Below are positions 49,905-63,200 of a stretch of 64,000 bases of DNA, piece by piece. The notes below the pieces were generated by a model, which worked only from the letters and a program-made list of their open reading frames with translations, did no database searches and was not told where the DNA came from. This DNA is from Centropus unirufus. Taxonomy: Eukaryota > Chordata > Aves > Cuculiformes > Centropidae. The position numbers were made by a program, and so were the translations under genes. Location: contig VYZI01000020.1 of assembly GCA_013397695.1 (NCBI GenBank), positions 2,851,853 through 2,915,852 on the forward strand. The letters run 5' to 3'. Numbering within the stretch: the stretch's first letter is position 1; each line of letters starts with the position of its first letter.

Positions 49905-52900
49905 CTAAGAAAAACAGAGGGGAAGGAAAAAGAAAAACATTATTGAACCAGCACAATTCTTTTCCATTTCCCACAAAGCTCTTGAATGGATTGTTTCCTC
50001 TCTCTTCCCAAAACTCATTTATAAGATCACATATGAAGAAGTGCAGACCCATGCATGTTGTAATAAATAAAACCCACCTCCACCACGGCTCTGGTGGATA
50101 ATACCCCTGGACGTTAAAAGGTACCTGCAGATTTGGGGATCATCTTTTCAAGATTCCCTTTGAAAGGCACGGTGAACTGAAGCACGTGCTCTCTCACCCA
50201 TGAACAGCCTTAAGGGGTAAGCACCATGCTACACCAGCACGCAACCCAGCCAGGGGGGGTTTTGAAGGCATAGCTGGACATTTGATTGCAAAATCATTTC
50301 ATTATCATGGCTTAAGAAAGTTACTCCTGTCAGACCATGGCACCACCGCTTGGTGTCCTACAGGACTCCCAGAAAAGAGATGCTCTGAAACCAAAGTGAA
50401 GTAGAAGCCCTCAAGCCTTTGGTACTCCTAAGAGTACAGAAAGCTGCCTGGCAAGCCGATTACCCTCCAGAAGCTTGTCCTTTTATCAGGCCATGATCCT
50501 TTTCAACATTGTAGAGTGTTTTGTATTCATTTTGAGCTAGGTGCAAAGAAATGACTCTTTTCTAAACAACTTGAAAACATCAGTCTCAGGATTGGTCATT
50601 AGTATGAAGACGAAAATGTTCTGGTTTTAAGGACATATCCCATAATCTCTGATCAGGCTTGCAGGTTTCTCCTTGCTTCCTTAGAAAGCTGTGTAATAGG
50701 GATTTGGGAACTAAAGTGTTTAAGAACATCTCCCTATCCCACCAAATTCAGTTTTCATCGCTCACAACCAAAACAGACCCACAAAGACAATTTTGCAGAA
50801 ATCAACCCATCGTTGCCATAACCAAAAAAGGTTAACAATTCTATGTCTACATCTCCTGGAAGCCGCAGCTCTTGAGCGTCTCTCAAGCTCCGAAAAATTA
50901 CAGCTCAAGTCTCTAAACGCCACTTTGCAGCCAAGCCTTGTTAGTGCTGTTAGCACTCTGAGGCAGAAGTAGCCTCCTCGCCTTGCAGAGGTGACGTGCG
51001 CTCCCACCACTGCCTGCCTTCACTCATGCCTCCGCATTGAAGGCTGAAGACAAAACATGCATTTAAAGCGCAGCAAGAAACTCAGCAGAGCTGATCAGCA
51101 ACACCCTCCCAGGCTTCAGACTGCAGAGTGGCTGCTCCAACCATTTTTAGCAATTCTCGGAATTTTTGGGAAAATTATTTAACCCACTTCTGCATTTTAT
51201 TGTCTCACCATCTGCGAAAATGTTGTGAAATATCAAAAAGGAAAGCACAGGGAAGGCAAGGCATGGGGAGGATACATAATTGGTTAATCCACGTAGCAGA
51301 GAGATGAAGGAGGAGCAGAGCAGTGTGGTGCGCTGAAGCAGACAGGCCTCCGTGTGCCAGAACATTGCCATGCCAGCAGCATGGAGACAGTGGTCCAGTC
51401 CCCTGAAGTGCACAACATCTGCTGTTTGGGAGTTACAGCGGAATGGCACAGATGTCTGCCAAATAAACGTGCAAAACTAAGACACCCTCGAGGTGATAAT
51501 GAACCCAGGTTATCTGAGATGCTTCAAACCAGGTCCTCAAACGCTAACCAAAAATTTAAGCTGAATTTCTCACATTCTATTTATCCAATTACAATGCAAT
51601 ATCATGGAGACCTCCCAAACTGGAAAAAAAAAATAATTGAAAATCAATACTGCTAATGTCTTACGAGACAGAGACAAGGAGGACGTGCTTAGTACATCTG
51701 TCATGCTTCCCTCAGTTGGAATCAGAACCTTAAACATTCATTGTAGACATTAAATTAGGCTTGTAGGAATCCATCTGAGCAAGCACTGCGAGATCACAGA
51801 GAACTTGTCCAACATGCAAAAGTCACGCTGCCAAACTTAGCATCACTTTTTCCACCAAGTGCAAGCACAAACTCTGCACTCTTGGACAAGCACCAAATTA
51901 GGGCTTCACAAGCTTCACAGTCACATCACAACTTTTAATCTTGACTTCCAAAAGTCAGGCTGTGCTCAGCAAAGCCTTATTCCAGAAAAAGGCTACTCAA
52001 AGCCTACTGCTGTCCTGTAAGAGGACACCTCAGAAGCTTCTGGTGTCCCTGACTAAGTATTACCATCCTTTCTGCTGTCCCAGGGTTGCCATAGTCAAAC
52101 GTCCCTCTGCCTCACTGATTACAGCTAATCACCCTTGTGTGGGTGCTCCTGACAACATAGCACAGACAAACTCTACTACTGCCAGGGACTGCCAGCAGGG
52201 CAAGGCAGATTTTCTTCCACTAAAATTCCTACAAAGTCAGCTATTCATGGAACAAGGCATGCCATCTATATCTGTGCTTCCATGCTTTTTTGTCCTTGAG
52301 AGGGAATAACCCCACCAGCCAGAACATGTGGCTGGATGCCACTAGACGGGATCCAGAGAACCATTTTCCCCACTGAAATAGGAAGAGGTTTTGAAAAAAA
52401 ACAACAAACATTCCAAAAAAGGGTGCTTGTAAGGTGTTGCATCCTCCCTCATTTACCTGGAATACAGTAAGTATCTTCATCTTTCAATAACCAAGAAGAA
52501 TAGTATTTGCACTCCAGATCTCCAAGGTTTTTGAGTAATTCATCAACATGAAAGAAAAGACCACTACAAAGTTATATTTAAGACTCACAGAGAACATCTA
52601 GGACTGCTGGGAAACCTGACCTTCTATTCTGCTGAGAGCTAGCAATTTCAGAACTTCCAGCTCTCCAAAGAGATTCCTCATGATCTCAAAGTTTGCTTTT
52701 CTCCTCTTATTCTTGGTCCCCAATTCAGCAACTTACCTTCCAGTCCTTACAATCAAAGCTTTAATTTTTTGAATCCTGGTATCCAGCTCCTCATTAAGAA
52801 TGTTGTTGGCTTGTCTTTGCTATTGTCCTGAACATTGTTTTTATTGTAGTTATAAGGCCATCTTTTCTAAAAAGAAACATAACTTTTCGATATGGTCTCC

Positions 52901-53119
52901 AAGACACTGTGCATGTTAAAAAGTGTCGGGAAAAAAAAAAAGAAACTTGGCCCTGAGGCCATTGCTACTGCCTAATTCCCTTGCTATTCCATTATTTACT
53001 AATTTAGGCTTCTGGAAATATTGCATTTGATAGTAGAGGAAAACTTACGCAATTCATGCTTTTTTGGTGGAAAAGACACACCCATCTTCCCACTGTAATA
53101 TTAATAGGTATAAGTTTAC
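49905..53119 (-). other. BBX: BBX intron (3.2 kb)
   Basis: The intron runs between donor GTAAAC (53119) and acceptor CTTAG (49905). Nothing else was recognised. A minus-strand open frame at 50762-51010 has no family resemblance. Confidence 0.9.
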
Positions 53120-53200
53120 CTCTGCCAACTGGAAAAGTGCCGACTTCCCACAGTGCTTTACTGGCTCAGGACTTGACAACTGGGAAGTATTTGATGAGAT
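53120..53200 (-). CDS. BBX: BBX 81-nt repeat exon, copy 3
   Basis: The exon follows AAAATCTAG and is left at GCAGAG|GTAAAC. It is phase 0/0 and 27 codons long. It starts ISSNTSQLSSPEPVKHCG and ends KSALFQLAE. It is the closest match to the human ISSNTSQL unit as remembered, including the PVK.CGKSALFQLAE part, so I treat it as the orthologous exon. The polypyrimidine tract is poor (TTAAAATCTAG), which may favour regulated splicing. Confidence 0.93.
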
Positions 53201-53922
53201 CTAGATTTTAAATGAACAGAGGAAAAAATATTTCAGTGGCACATAGGAAAGGCAGAAAGGAAGGAAGAAACAGAATGAAAAAAAATAAGGATTCGGTTAG
53301 ATCAGTTACTTTTAGAACTTTCTGGCAGAAGGTCCTACTTTAGACAGGCAATCCCATCCAAGAAATACTTCACAGGCATTGAGAAATCAGAAAGATACAA
53401 GCAAATACAGAATTTCTCAATTCTAGTCTCACGGATACTTTTCTACATTTGCATTGTCCACAGCTAATATTTTATCATGCAGTGTGTCTGTGGTTGTTGA
53501 GGTTATGTAAAATTCTCCTGCAAAGCCTGGGCAGTTTTTTCCATTTAGTTAGATACAGAAGAGGATCATTTTTCCTCACAGGAACAGCTTGTTTCACTTT
53601 CTTTCGTTAGAAAAAAGAAGCAAGGCCTTACATCTGGGAGTAGATACGTCCTTCTGAAGAGATGCTGGTGTGCCAGCAGCAGTGCTGCGTAAGTAACCAC
53701 CATCACACTTCAGGGAATTGGTTTTTTTGGAGGTAATCTTTTTCTGACCTGCTTCCAAATGCACCGGTATCAGTTAACCCATGCAAGAATTAATCATTAT
53801 TTGTCATCTTTGATCTTTTTTTGGCATGGCATTACATGGTAGTATTTGACCCGGAAATCTTGAAAAGTCCTAAGATTAGGGACAAGACCGCCAGTGTTTC
53901 TCCATGCTACCTGCCTCATCAC

Positions 53923-53945
53923 AATAAATAAATAAATAAATAAAT
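53923..53945 (+). repeat. AAAT tetranucleotide repeat
   Basis: Roughly five to six AATA/AAAT units in tandem. It is a simple microsatellite in a BBX intron. Confidence 0.9.
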
Positions 53946-54940
53946 CATCGCCCTTATGAACATCATCTTTTAGATAGAGAAAACAATCAGTTTCACTTCT
54001 CTCTTTATAGATGATATCTTTCTTTTGGTCTAGATTATTTGAAGAGTTTACTTTTCAGTTGTTAAGGAAATGCATTACAAACCAATCCCTTGCCATAACT
54101 GGCACATCCATTTTACAGCAAGCTATTTAAAATGCACTGAATAATACTTGAATGTACATTCACAATAATTTTAACATTAAACTAATTAAAAATCCCAGTT
54201 TTGCTTTGAGACTTGATCTTGTACACCGTGCCTTGCAGGAACAGGGTCTCAACTTTTTATCTTTCTACCATAATACTTGGCTCTTAATGATTTTTTCACT
54301 GCGGGATGAGTGACAACAAAGGGACAGAAAGACACCCACGCATTGAAGTACAACCTGAGAACATGCAGGCATATTTTGCCTCCTGATGTACAATTTGAGC
54401 AACAAGTAACAAATTTCATTTTGACAAGAAAATGGGTGCTCCTGACAAAATGTGAGCAAGATCCTTGTAGTACTAATGGAAAGAGAAGAAGCCAACTTCT
54501 CACTTCAGCAAAAAAAAGTTCTTTTTGTAGCTGAGAGAAAAAAAAACCCAAGAAGTATAATCCTAGAAATAATTCTGCCAAAGTTGCAGGCTAGGCATGA
54601 GAAGTAAAAAGATGGGTAATAATCTTGTGAAATTACATCTCTCATTCCCTGTCCTCAAACACTCTTCCCATTTTAATTAGAATAATCAGAATATGCAGTA
54701 CTACAACCACACAGTACTACAGCCCCTTCTTACTTAAACGTTTAACTTTAGGCTTAGTAGAATCAAATTATTATCTTTTATTACAATGTAGGTCAGCATT
54801 TTAGCTCCTACGTTACCTTCTAGTTAGCAGAAAAGCATAGCCATGGTACCATTTTTTTAATTTTCCTCCTAGAATAGGTAATTAAACTTCAATATAGCTA
54901 TTTAATAATTACAGTATATAGGTAAACAGCAAGTAAGATT

Positions 54941-55022
54941 GCTTAGGGATGTGGTTTAGTGGTAGACAGGTATGGTTGGACTTGATGATCTCTGAGAACT
55001 TGGTGATTCCATGATTCTATGT
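54941..55022 (+). mobile_element. CR1 LINE 3'-end fragment
   Basis: GCTTAGGGATGTGGTTTAGT, then GGTAGACAGGTATGGTTGG and CTTGATGATCTCTGAGAAC, ending in ATTCCATGATTCTATG. This is the conserved CR1 3' end with its ATTCTATG-type terminal repeats. It is strongly 5'-truncated, as is usual, and lies antisense to BBX. Confidence 0.9.
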
Positions 55023-58000
55023 TAGTCTACTTTATGTAAGGGCTTAACCTGGGAAGATTACAGCTTGACCTAATAGAAGGTTGGAAGAGACGATACTAAC
55101 TAGCTCTCCCAATTCCAAGGCATTTTGACCATAAGTTTTGGAGTAAAACTTTTTGTTCAGCACAAAAATAAACAGGTTTGCCTGCAAGTATGTGAGAGAA
55201 TGAAGCAGGGGCAAAATCATCCTCAAGCATGTGTTTTTCTTAAACCATAGTAACCTGCTGGACTAGCAGAGAACACTCCACCTTGTTGCATGCTGCATGC
55301 GATTGCTTTTTTGATTAAATCACCTACATAAAAAATTTAGTAAAGCAGTTAAAAGTGAAGATTTTGTGGGCATTATCTTTGTTTCGTTTTTAGGATGGGT
55401 AAACCAGCAATTTTATTGCTTCCACTCCCAGTAAGCGTTTTGTTTGTTTAGTAATGGATGAGAGTTTAGCTAAGTAAATCTAAAAGGTACTTGTGTTTCT
55501 TCTCTATGAAGCAGTCATCGCCATCTGTTTGCATTTGCCAAACACACATCCACTAAGACCAAGGGAGCAAGGGGTCCCATCTGCTCTGACACCCTCACAT
55601 GGCAAGGAGGATGACAACAACTAGCCCATGTGAGCAAACAGCTTGCAAGCAGCCACTGCACTAAGGAACACAGCCCACTGCTCAGAAATCACTGGCCTAC
55701 GTAATGGCTTTCCCAGGCACAAATGAGGACAAAAGTAGAGCCAAGTATTTCCAATATGGAATGGTAAAGGCAAGAGTGTAACTTGGGCAACACCCCAAAT
55801 GTCAAAAAACTCTTATGAGGACATCACATCATCTTCGAAGACCTCCCAGGTGCTTGCCTGCACACCCACAAGACCCAACTAAGTCTTACTCCCGGGATTT
55901 TCATTATCTATTGTGGCGAGTCACTGGGCAGGCCTCATTAGCCATATCCTCAAGCTTTAACTGAAGACCATAGCACTTGGGACAGACAACCAGATGAAAG
56001 GCTAACTGAGGCTGTAAAGAAGAAAGGATTCCATGCTACATCTACATATAATGAGCTGTTTCTGAATGACAGGGGACTTGTACTCCTGGGGTAAAGGTGT
56101 CCATTTTAAATGACAGGTCTACTCAATGGGATCGCTGTCCTCACAAAGAAGCACTCTGATTCATCCTGCTGCAAAGGCGGTGAAGAGAAAGGGAACAGAT
56201 GAGGAACAACCAGCCAGAGCCAAAACTGAACTGGGAAAGCTGCCAAAAGTCTCCAGGCACAGCAGACCACAGCACACTTCACATTTCTTCACAGGTCTAC
56301 TTGGCTGCTGGCTAAATAACGACATTCTCTCTCTTTCCTTTTGTAGCATTGTACATTGCTGGCAGCAGCCTACTGCAAATTGCTTACCATAGTTTAGCTT
56401 ACTAAATGCAGTAATGCCTTCGTATAGACAGGACCCGGGAAGAAGTGGCACAGTAAGGAATGGGATTTTTGCCAGACTTGACAAAGACACCCTGTGCAAA
56501 TGAAAGCCCTTATATCTGAAAGAGCACAAGCAGGTTGAAAAGTGGGGGGAAAAAGCTTGAAGTTTTGTAGCATGCTCAATACTTTCTCCTGGAATAACCT
56601 AAATGAAATCAGAACGCAATCTTAAAATAGTGCCATTTCTCTATTGCTACAGATAAAGCATGATGTTAGTCACTGCCATTAAGGTTTCACAACAACAGGA
56701 AAACACAGGAGTAATCATAGCAAAAATGTTCCAGATTTCTGTCCCTTTTTTTTTTTTTCAGTATCCAGAAATAACTAAAAATATCACCTTCCTCCAGACT
56801 GCATGCACACTTTAATATTTTTACAACAAAAAGAGACTAAGCCTGACTTTAAAATCCTGTCCTCTCCAGTTTCTAATTAACTTCCTAAGCACCTCTTCTA
56901 CCTAATATCCGATGATTCATAAATGCACTCCAATGTGCCAAATGAGCTGGCTCAGCATAGTGCTATGCACCTCAACACACTGTCACATCCGCACGACAAT
57001 TTCCAGGTCCGTAATTTTGGTTTTTGTTCAATTAGGAGAGGAAAGAATTTAAGGTTCTGTCAAATTCTGAAAAGTATGGCTAAGCCAGGCTTTACATGGC
57101 AATTTGGAAATGCTGTACTAAATGCTGTACTGAAGGCAATCCATACCTTGTTCAACTCTCAAGATTTCTGAAACTGCTGTTTAATTGAAATGTAAGATAG
57201 GTAAGATTTTTGACACTAGTTAAGTTAGCGGATTCATTCATGCAATGTTTTGCAATAAAAGTTACAAGGAATGTTTTCCAGCTTGTATCTTTTACTTGGT
57301 TTAAGCACATGGCTTCACCCTGCCCCATTCCGCTAATTTTCTCAAAAGAACTTTCCAAATTGATTTGTAACTTTAAAAAAAGGTAGCACATATGAAAACA
57401 TCTCCATGACTAGAGATATTAACTCTATTTTATCTTTTATGGGGGTGTTTTGTAGTCAGGTACTTTATGGCACCTGAATCACTAAATTGTTTTTAACTGG
57501 ACCTTCTAAGAAATACACGGCCTATCCTAGCCAAGCTAAAAACAGTACACAATTAGCTTAACATTTAACAGAAAGAAGCATGTTATATGTAGTCAAACCT
57601 CTGTAGGCACACGGAGTAACAAATCGGGTATCTTTTCATCTCATCATGCTCCTCCACGACAGCACCAGCTCCAATCCCAGTCTTTTCAGACTCACCCTGA
57701 GTTAGTGTAACTGATTCTGCAAGCAGTACCAGACTCCCCCAAATGGGCAAGGAGAGTAGGCACATTGAACACGACTCTGGATAAATTCTTAAAAGCAATC
57801 TTTAAAACCTCCAGACCTTCAATACATGGAGGAAGAAGGATAGTTAACATACTCATGGAGAATTTATAGGCTTTATAAGTCACCTCCTACCAATGCTGTT
57901 ACATGTCCTTGTAGCTGTTGTGGTAAGCCTCCTTTGACCTGCAAGTTTATTTGCCAAACGATTCCTGCCTCTAAGGCAGTTGCCATTTTGCCCTGCTGCA

Positions 58001-58365
58001 GCTTCTTCCATAGACAGCGTGTTGTGCCACTTCAAAATGTCTTTGAGGTTTTTTTTCCTAGATGTAAATTACATGGCCATTTGGAGGAAATAAAATGTCT
58101 GCAGTCCTTTGGTGTGAAAGGGTCAGGTAATGTTCACACGCCCAGTATCATCTGTGCAGCCTTGAGCTGGTAGAAACAGCCAACATCTCTTCAAATCACT
58201 GGTTATCCCCCCCTTTCCCCCCCAATTTTCTTAACACAACACTATCATAAAAATGAACATCTACAGCTTGGAACCCCTTATGAGACCAGGTGCTTAGCCG
58301 TTCAGTGACAACTGTTACTGGTTCTTTGCTTCCTCCCTCTCCCACCAACGTTTCAGCCATTGTAC

Positions 58366-58446
58366 CTCAGCAAACTGAAATAAAGCAGACTCCTCAGTTT
58401 GTTTTACAGCTCCCAGGGCTCCAGGCTGTGAGGTGCTTGAAGAGAT
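58366..58446 (-). CDS. BBX: BBX 81-nt repeat exon, copy 2
   Basis: The exon follows ATTGTTTTCCTGACAG, a good acceptor, and is left at GCTGAG|GTACAA. It is phase 0/0 and 27 codons long. It starts ISSSTSQPGALGAVKQ and ends EESALFQFAE. It shares 15 of 27 residues with copy 3, and the frame is open. It lacks the cysteine found in the middle of the other three copies (replaced at TEE). The donor has C at +4 and A at +5, so it is weak and the exon may be used only in some tissues or be decaying. It is easily missed because the surrounding minus-strand frame is short. Confidence 0.8.
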
Positions 58447-60156
58447 CTGTCAGGAAAACAATTATTTTTGTATTACCTAACTCTTCAGTTTCAATGTCAA
58501 ACTTCAACGTGCTAAATTGCTGATCCATCATACATAAAGACTCCTTGTACTTAAGAGCATGCAAATGAGTCCCAGCACACCCATCTAAAGAACAGTGTCT
58601 GCTTTCCAGGAGGTGTGTAAATGGGTGACCTGTGAAATGGTGATCTTGAAAGATTTTTCATTAGGAAAGTCCTTTCCAGGACCCATAGAGCAGGTTAAGA
58701 CTTTTTTGAGGGGCTTTAATTTGCCTGCTGAGATGCCAAAAGAGGGCTAGCAGCAAAAACTTAATGTATTGTATTTCACAGCTCAGTGAAAGACCTGAGA
58801 CTGCAGAATGGTGCTTCTGATAGAGCACCAACTGGTGCCTGGCATGGAAGATAACTGTGGACAGGGCCACAACACAAGCAGGCACTTTAAGAAGAGACCG
58901 CAGATCCATCTCAAACACCAAGGGAACTGCATTTTATACTGTTTATCTTTGTCAGGCTTTTTTTGGTGCAAACGATACCTCTGGTTAAGGTTAGACCTTA
59001 GTACGAGTACCAATTATTTGTACCATCCTTGAAAATTAAGACTAACATGCACTTCTAATTACCCAGCATCAGTGAGGTACTTCTGAACTGGATGTTTTAA
59101 CGGTGCAGATGAACTTGTTTCCCAGCCCTCACTGAAGTTCGGAAGTACGGAAAAGCCAGCAGTCACAAGCTCTTTGCAAGATCATATCTTGCAGCAAACA
59201 ATGCATTCCTGCCTCCTAATACTCGAGTTGGAATGCAAGGCCTTGTAGCTTGATATTAAAACAAAAAAAAAACAAACCAAACAGGCACATCTTCTGTGTG
59301 CTAGGACTGCAACGTACCTGCTCTGTAAGTGATGACCTTTACGGAGGAATACGAAGGTGCACACAGCAATGTGTATTAAAGACATGGGAGTCAGACTCAT
59401 GGCTGGTGTGCAAACAGGTAATAACTTATTCAGATACCACCTAGCACCCCATACAATCAGTATTTGTACAGATAAATATTTCTATGTCCCTTGATTATGA
59501 CCATTTCAAAGCTGGAAAGGTACAAAGAAGCAAGAGATGCTTGCAAAGGACCAGGATTCTTCGCAACCTCATTCTTGTCATGTTATTTGTGTCAATGAAA
59601 TCCATTAAAACTTGGATGAAATAGTGTATACTTTAAACAAACACACACATCGCAGTTGCACTTCTAGCAATAATTAGAAATATGTTGACAAAAATGCTGT
59701 ACGTTGTAAAAGCAAAGCAGAGTTGCATAGAACTATTTGGTGGCTACAGAATAGATGAAAACCTTGGAAATTCCAGAACAACAGCTAGTTTTTGTGTAGT
59801 TGGCAACTAAAGCAGCCACTATAGATAAAGAACATAATGTAATACCTGAGTATACATGTAAAAACTTTAGTCGGCAAAACTCTACTTTAAAACTTAGTGC
59901 AGGAATGACACATCTCTAAACTACTGCTTAAACCACAGCCCCTATATTGCACCAGGGTTTCCACCACGTTCCTACAAACCACTCTCCTGCACTTCAAACC
60001 TGATCTAATTGATAAATGATCCAGTACCATAAACCCCCAAAGAAGGAATAAAAGCAATAATTTTAGCTAAAGATTTTTCATTTCCCTCTCAGCTGAACAT
60101 CAGATGCCTCTTAAAGAGAAACCACTAGGAAAGGCAATCCTTTTTAATAAACTCAC
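58447..60156 (-). other. BBX: BBX intron (1.7 kb)
   Basis: The intron runs between donor GTGAGT (60156) and acceptor GACAG (58447). Nothing else was recognised. Confidence 0.85.
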
Positions 60157-60237
60157 CTCTGCAAACTGAAACAATGACGACTTCTGACAGGCCTCTGTAG
60201 AATTAGTTGCATCAGATTGGCAAGCATTCGAGGAAAC
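60157..60237 (-). CDS. BBX: BBX 81-nt repeat exon, copy 1
   Basis: The exon follows CTTCTTGTTTCAG and is left at GCAGAG|GTGAGT, both strong sites. It is phase 0/0 and 27 codons long. It starts VSSNACQSDATNST and ends CQKSSLFQFAE. The SDA...CQ.S.LFQFAE pattern resembles the human unit with HSDASTKQCQTSALFQFAE, so it is probably the orthologous first unit. It is the first BBX coding exon visible; the exon before it must end in phase 0 beyond the window or in an unrecognised place to the right. Confidence 0.92.
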
Positions 60238-63200
60238 CTGAAACAAGAAGCGTGCAGTGTAAGATCTCAAAGGTGCTTCTTTCAAGCAAAGAATAACAGT
60301 GAGAAAACAAAATAACAGGCAGCGCTAACAGGAAGCAGTCCTTAGGAGAAGATAGGCAATCTAATGTTTCACAGTCCTGGATGAGTTCGATCCAATTTAT
60401 TGGTGAAAACACAGTTCAGCACCCACCTTAATGCATTTGAAAATGCTAAGAAGAAAGACCACAGAAATACCAGGGATGATTTTTTCTTTTATAACTCTAG
60501 ACTTTGCAAGACAGTTTTATGCAACAGAATGCTAAACTGATGATATTGGGACACACACACACACAACTATCTTGTACTGATGTTACCAGCAATGCCGTAT
60601 CTGTGATCTGTGCTAACATTCTTAATACAGAAACTACTTAGAAGCTGAGGAAAAAATTCTGAAGACACTGAGGGTTGCTAAGTGACAGAAATACTTAATA
60701 GAAAAATAATCTCCAGTCACCAAACTGCAAGGAAGTAAGTAGTTAAGGGTACCACAAGCCTAAAATTACTCAAATAATGTATCTAAGCATCCATTTAGGA
60801 CTGCTTATCAGAAACAATGCGAGAAAGAGTCATAACTTCTGAAATCAAAATACAAAAAAATGACTGTTACTGGAAGTAACAGAGCTTAGCCATGCTATTC
60901 TTACAAGCCAGAAACGAGTTAATCAAGCATCATTCTGTAAAGCAATTGTACGAAATACGAGACCTTCACTAAATGTCACATTTGAATGTAGATCTACAGG
61001 TGTAACTCTTTGGAGGTATGACATATCATTAATATAAAATAACGTATGTGACATGGATAAAATACTGTACAATATTTCATTTACAAGAAATGAAACGGAG
61101 TCTTTGAAGGAATTTAGGAAGATAAGGAGCAGCACTGACCTCCCCTCCCTCCCGATTATTAATCTTTCATTGAATTTCATGTTATTTATAACATTTCCAT
61201 TCAAACAAGTGTTTTTTTCTTATTTATTCCCATAATAAATATGTCATAGCATTTATTAGTGAACGAATACATGAGATTCAGCTAGCAATTCCCTCTGCTG
61301 CTTGTAAGCAAAAAGGCCCACAGTACAGCCAGGCCTATAGCAACTGTTGCTCCTGCTGCAGTTTGGCTGGGATGCTTAGGCACTGCAATGGCACCAGTGG
61401 CACCCTGTTCAAGGAATCTGCCACCTGTACAATCCCGAAAATACTAGATCCAAGTGTAGCAAGGCCACAGGCCAAGGAGAACTATACCACACAACAGTTT
61501 GCTTGCATACTCAGTCAAACTTCTTCCCTGCCATCAAACCAACCAGTAAGAGCGCTTTCTATGATCTGTGCTTCCAGTAGATTTCTTGAAAACCAAGCAC
61601 GATGTTTCATTAGTCGGCTACTGGAGTATACCAACCCAAAGGGCCACAAAGATTGTGTTTATAATGCCCATCTTTTGCTTTTTTAATGGTCTGTGTTACT
61701 ATTTACACTGATGTAATGTTTATTACTGTTATTCTTGCATTTCTGTACGGTCTGTTTAAGATGTCTGCGCATCACCAGTGGTGTGGATTGTAGCGGCATG
61801 CATACCCATCCTGCTGCTGTACAGTGACCTGTCTCTGAGGCCTGAGTCTCTGCATTGGTGTGAAATGCATAAGGATGCTGCTTGAGTCTCTGAGCGCTCC
61901 TTTGGTTATTTCAGGCCGCTTCACCAGCGGGATTCTTGCAGGAGTAACGACATCTGAGACTCGGTTCCCCACAGACTGACATTTACAACACCCGCAGTTC
62001 AAACAGCTACCTTACATAGGGTAGTTTGTGACCTCTAGTGAAGCAGTTTGTTCAATGTGCCCTATGAAAGGGCACTACTTTGCTTAGAACAAATGACGTG
62101 AACAAGGAAGTCGGGTGAAACCTCTCCACTCCACGAGGCTGGTGCTGCAGGACCACATATGCCTGAACTCTGGCTCCCCAACATAACGGAGACCATAACT
62201 TTGCAGCTTCCTCTGCCATCTAGGGGCATGTCCACATGAATACACAGTCAAGCTGGCGTGGAACAAACCAGCTCTGAGTTGGGAACCATCGACCTGCACC
62301 ATGCCAGGAGCAGGGTGCTGAAGAGGAGTCCTCCTCCCCAGGACAACTATTCCAGCTCAGCCCCTGCAGCATTGTTAAGGCACTCACTTGCTTGACACAA
62401 GCCTTCTTGTTGCCTCTGAAGCCACAGGATGGGGATCAGGCCCAACTTGTTCATCTTGTGGTACAGGAATCACAAGCTGAGGGACGAGTGACTCCCCATT
62501 TCCTAGAGCTTGATGTGTAAAGGACAGATTGCTGGTGCCCAGTAACTCGGGCCTGATTTTGTGTTTAGAACAAACATACTTTTCCTATCCATTTCCTTTA
62601 TCTTTAAGAAGTTAATGTTGTTGCTTTTGTTTGACAGAACCACTAATTTGAGCCTGTTTCTTCTACTCTGCTGCTCCCCACACATTCCTGACTTGCGGGA
62701 CATTTATTATCTCCAGACACTTCTAACCTCTGCCAGGCTGGACCTGATCAAAGAGTTAAAATAATTACTGGAGGGAAGGGATGCAGCAATAGCGCCATTA
62801 TTACATACATCTCATTTCCTGCCATAATAAAATATCCTTACCATCTCCTTGTTCTTCTCCTCACCTCCTTTTTCCTCTCCCTTCTCCTCCTCCTGGCTTA
62901 CACTCAGCTGCACGGAAAAAAATTTCATTTCTGATTTACACCCTAGGCAACAGCACCCTGCAGAGATCCAGCATCGCAGGCAAGATGACCTTTTGTTCTC
63001 AAAGAAAAGGAAACCACAAGGATAACTCCCCTGTAGCCTCCCTTTCCCTACATATTACCATAACCTGCTCTGAAACGGATCACACCAAAGGAAGGTGAAG
63101 CCAGCTCCCGGCTCACCATCTGAACACTTATACGATGCCTTAAAGCCGTCCTGACGTGCCATGCAGTGCCAAGGTGGGGAAACTTCCAAGAGCCAGGTTT

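Larger units (their letters stand above)
53201..58365 (-). other. BBX: BBX intron (5.2 kb)
   Basis: The intron runs from the copy 2 donor (58365) to the copy 3 acceptor (53201). It contains an AAAT simple repeat (53923-53945) and a CR1 3' fragment (54941-55022). No further copy of the 81-nt exon was found by eye. Confidence 0.85.

Noticed and set aside
59290..59400. Minus-strand block ending in a good-looking donor (GCAG|GTACGT)
   Set aside because: There is no matching acceptor with an open frame in phase 0 and no similarity to BBX or to the repeat unit.
62720..62765. Minus-strand TCCAGCCTGGCAGAG|GTTAG, resembling the end of the 81-nt repeat exon
   Set aside because: The match is about 15 bases with an extra base that shifts the frame. 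Nothing resembling the first 60 bases of the unit or its acceptor lies at the expected distance.
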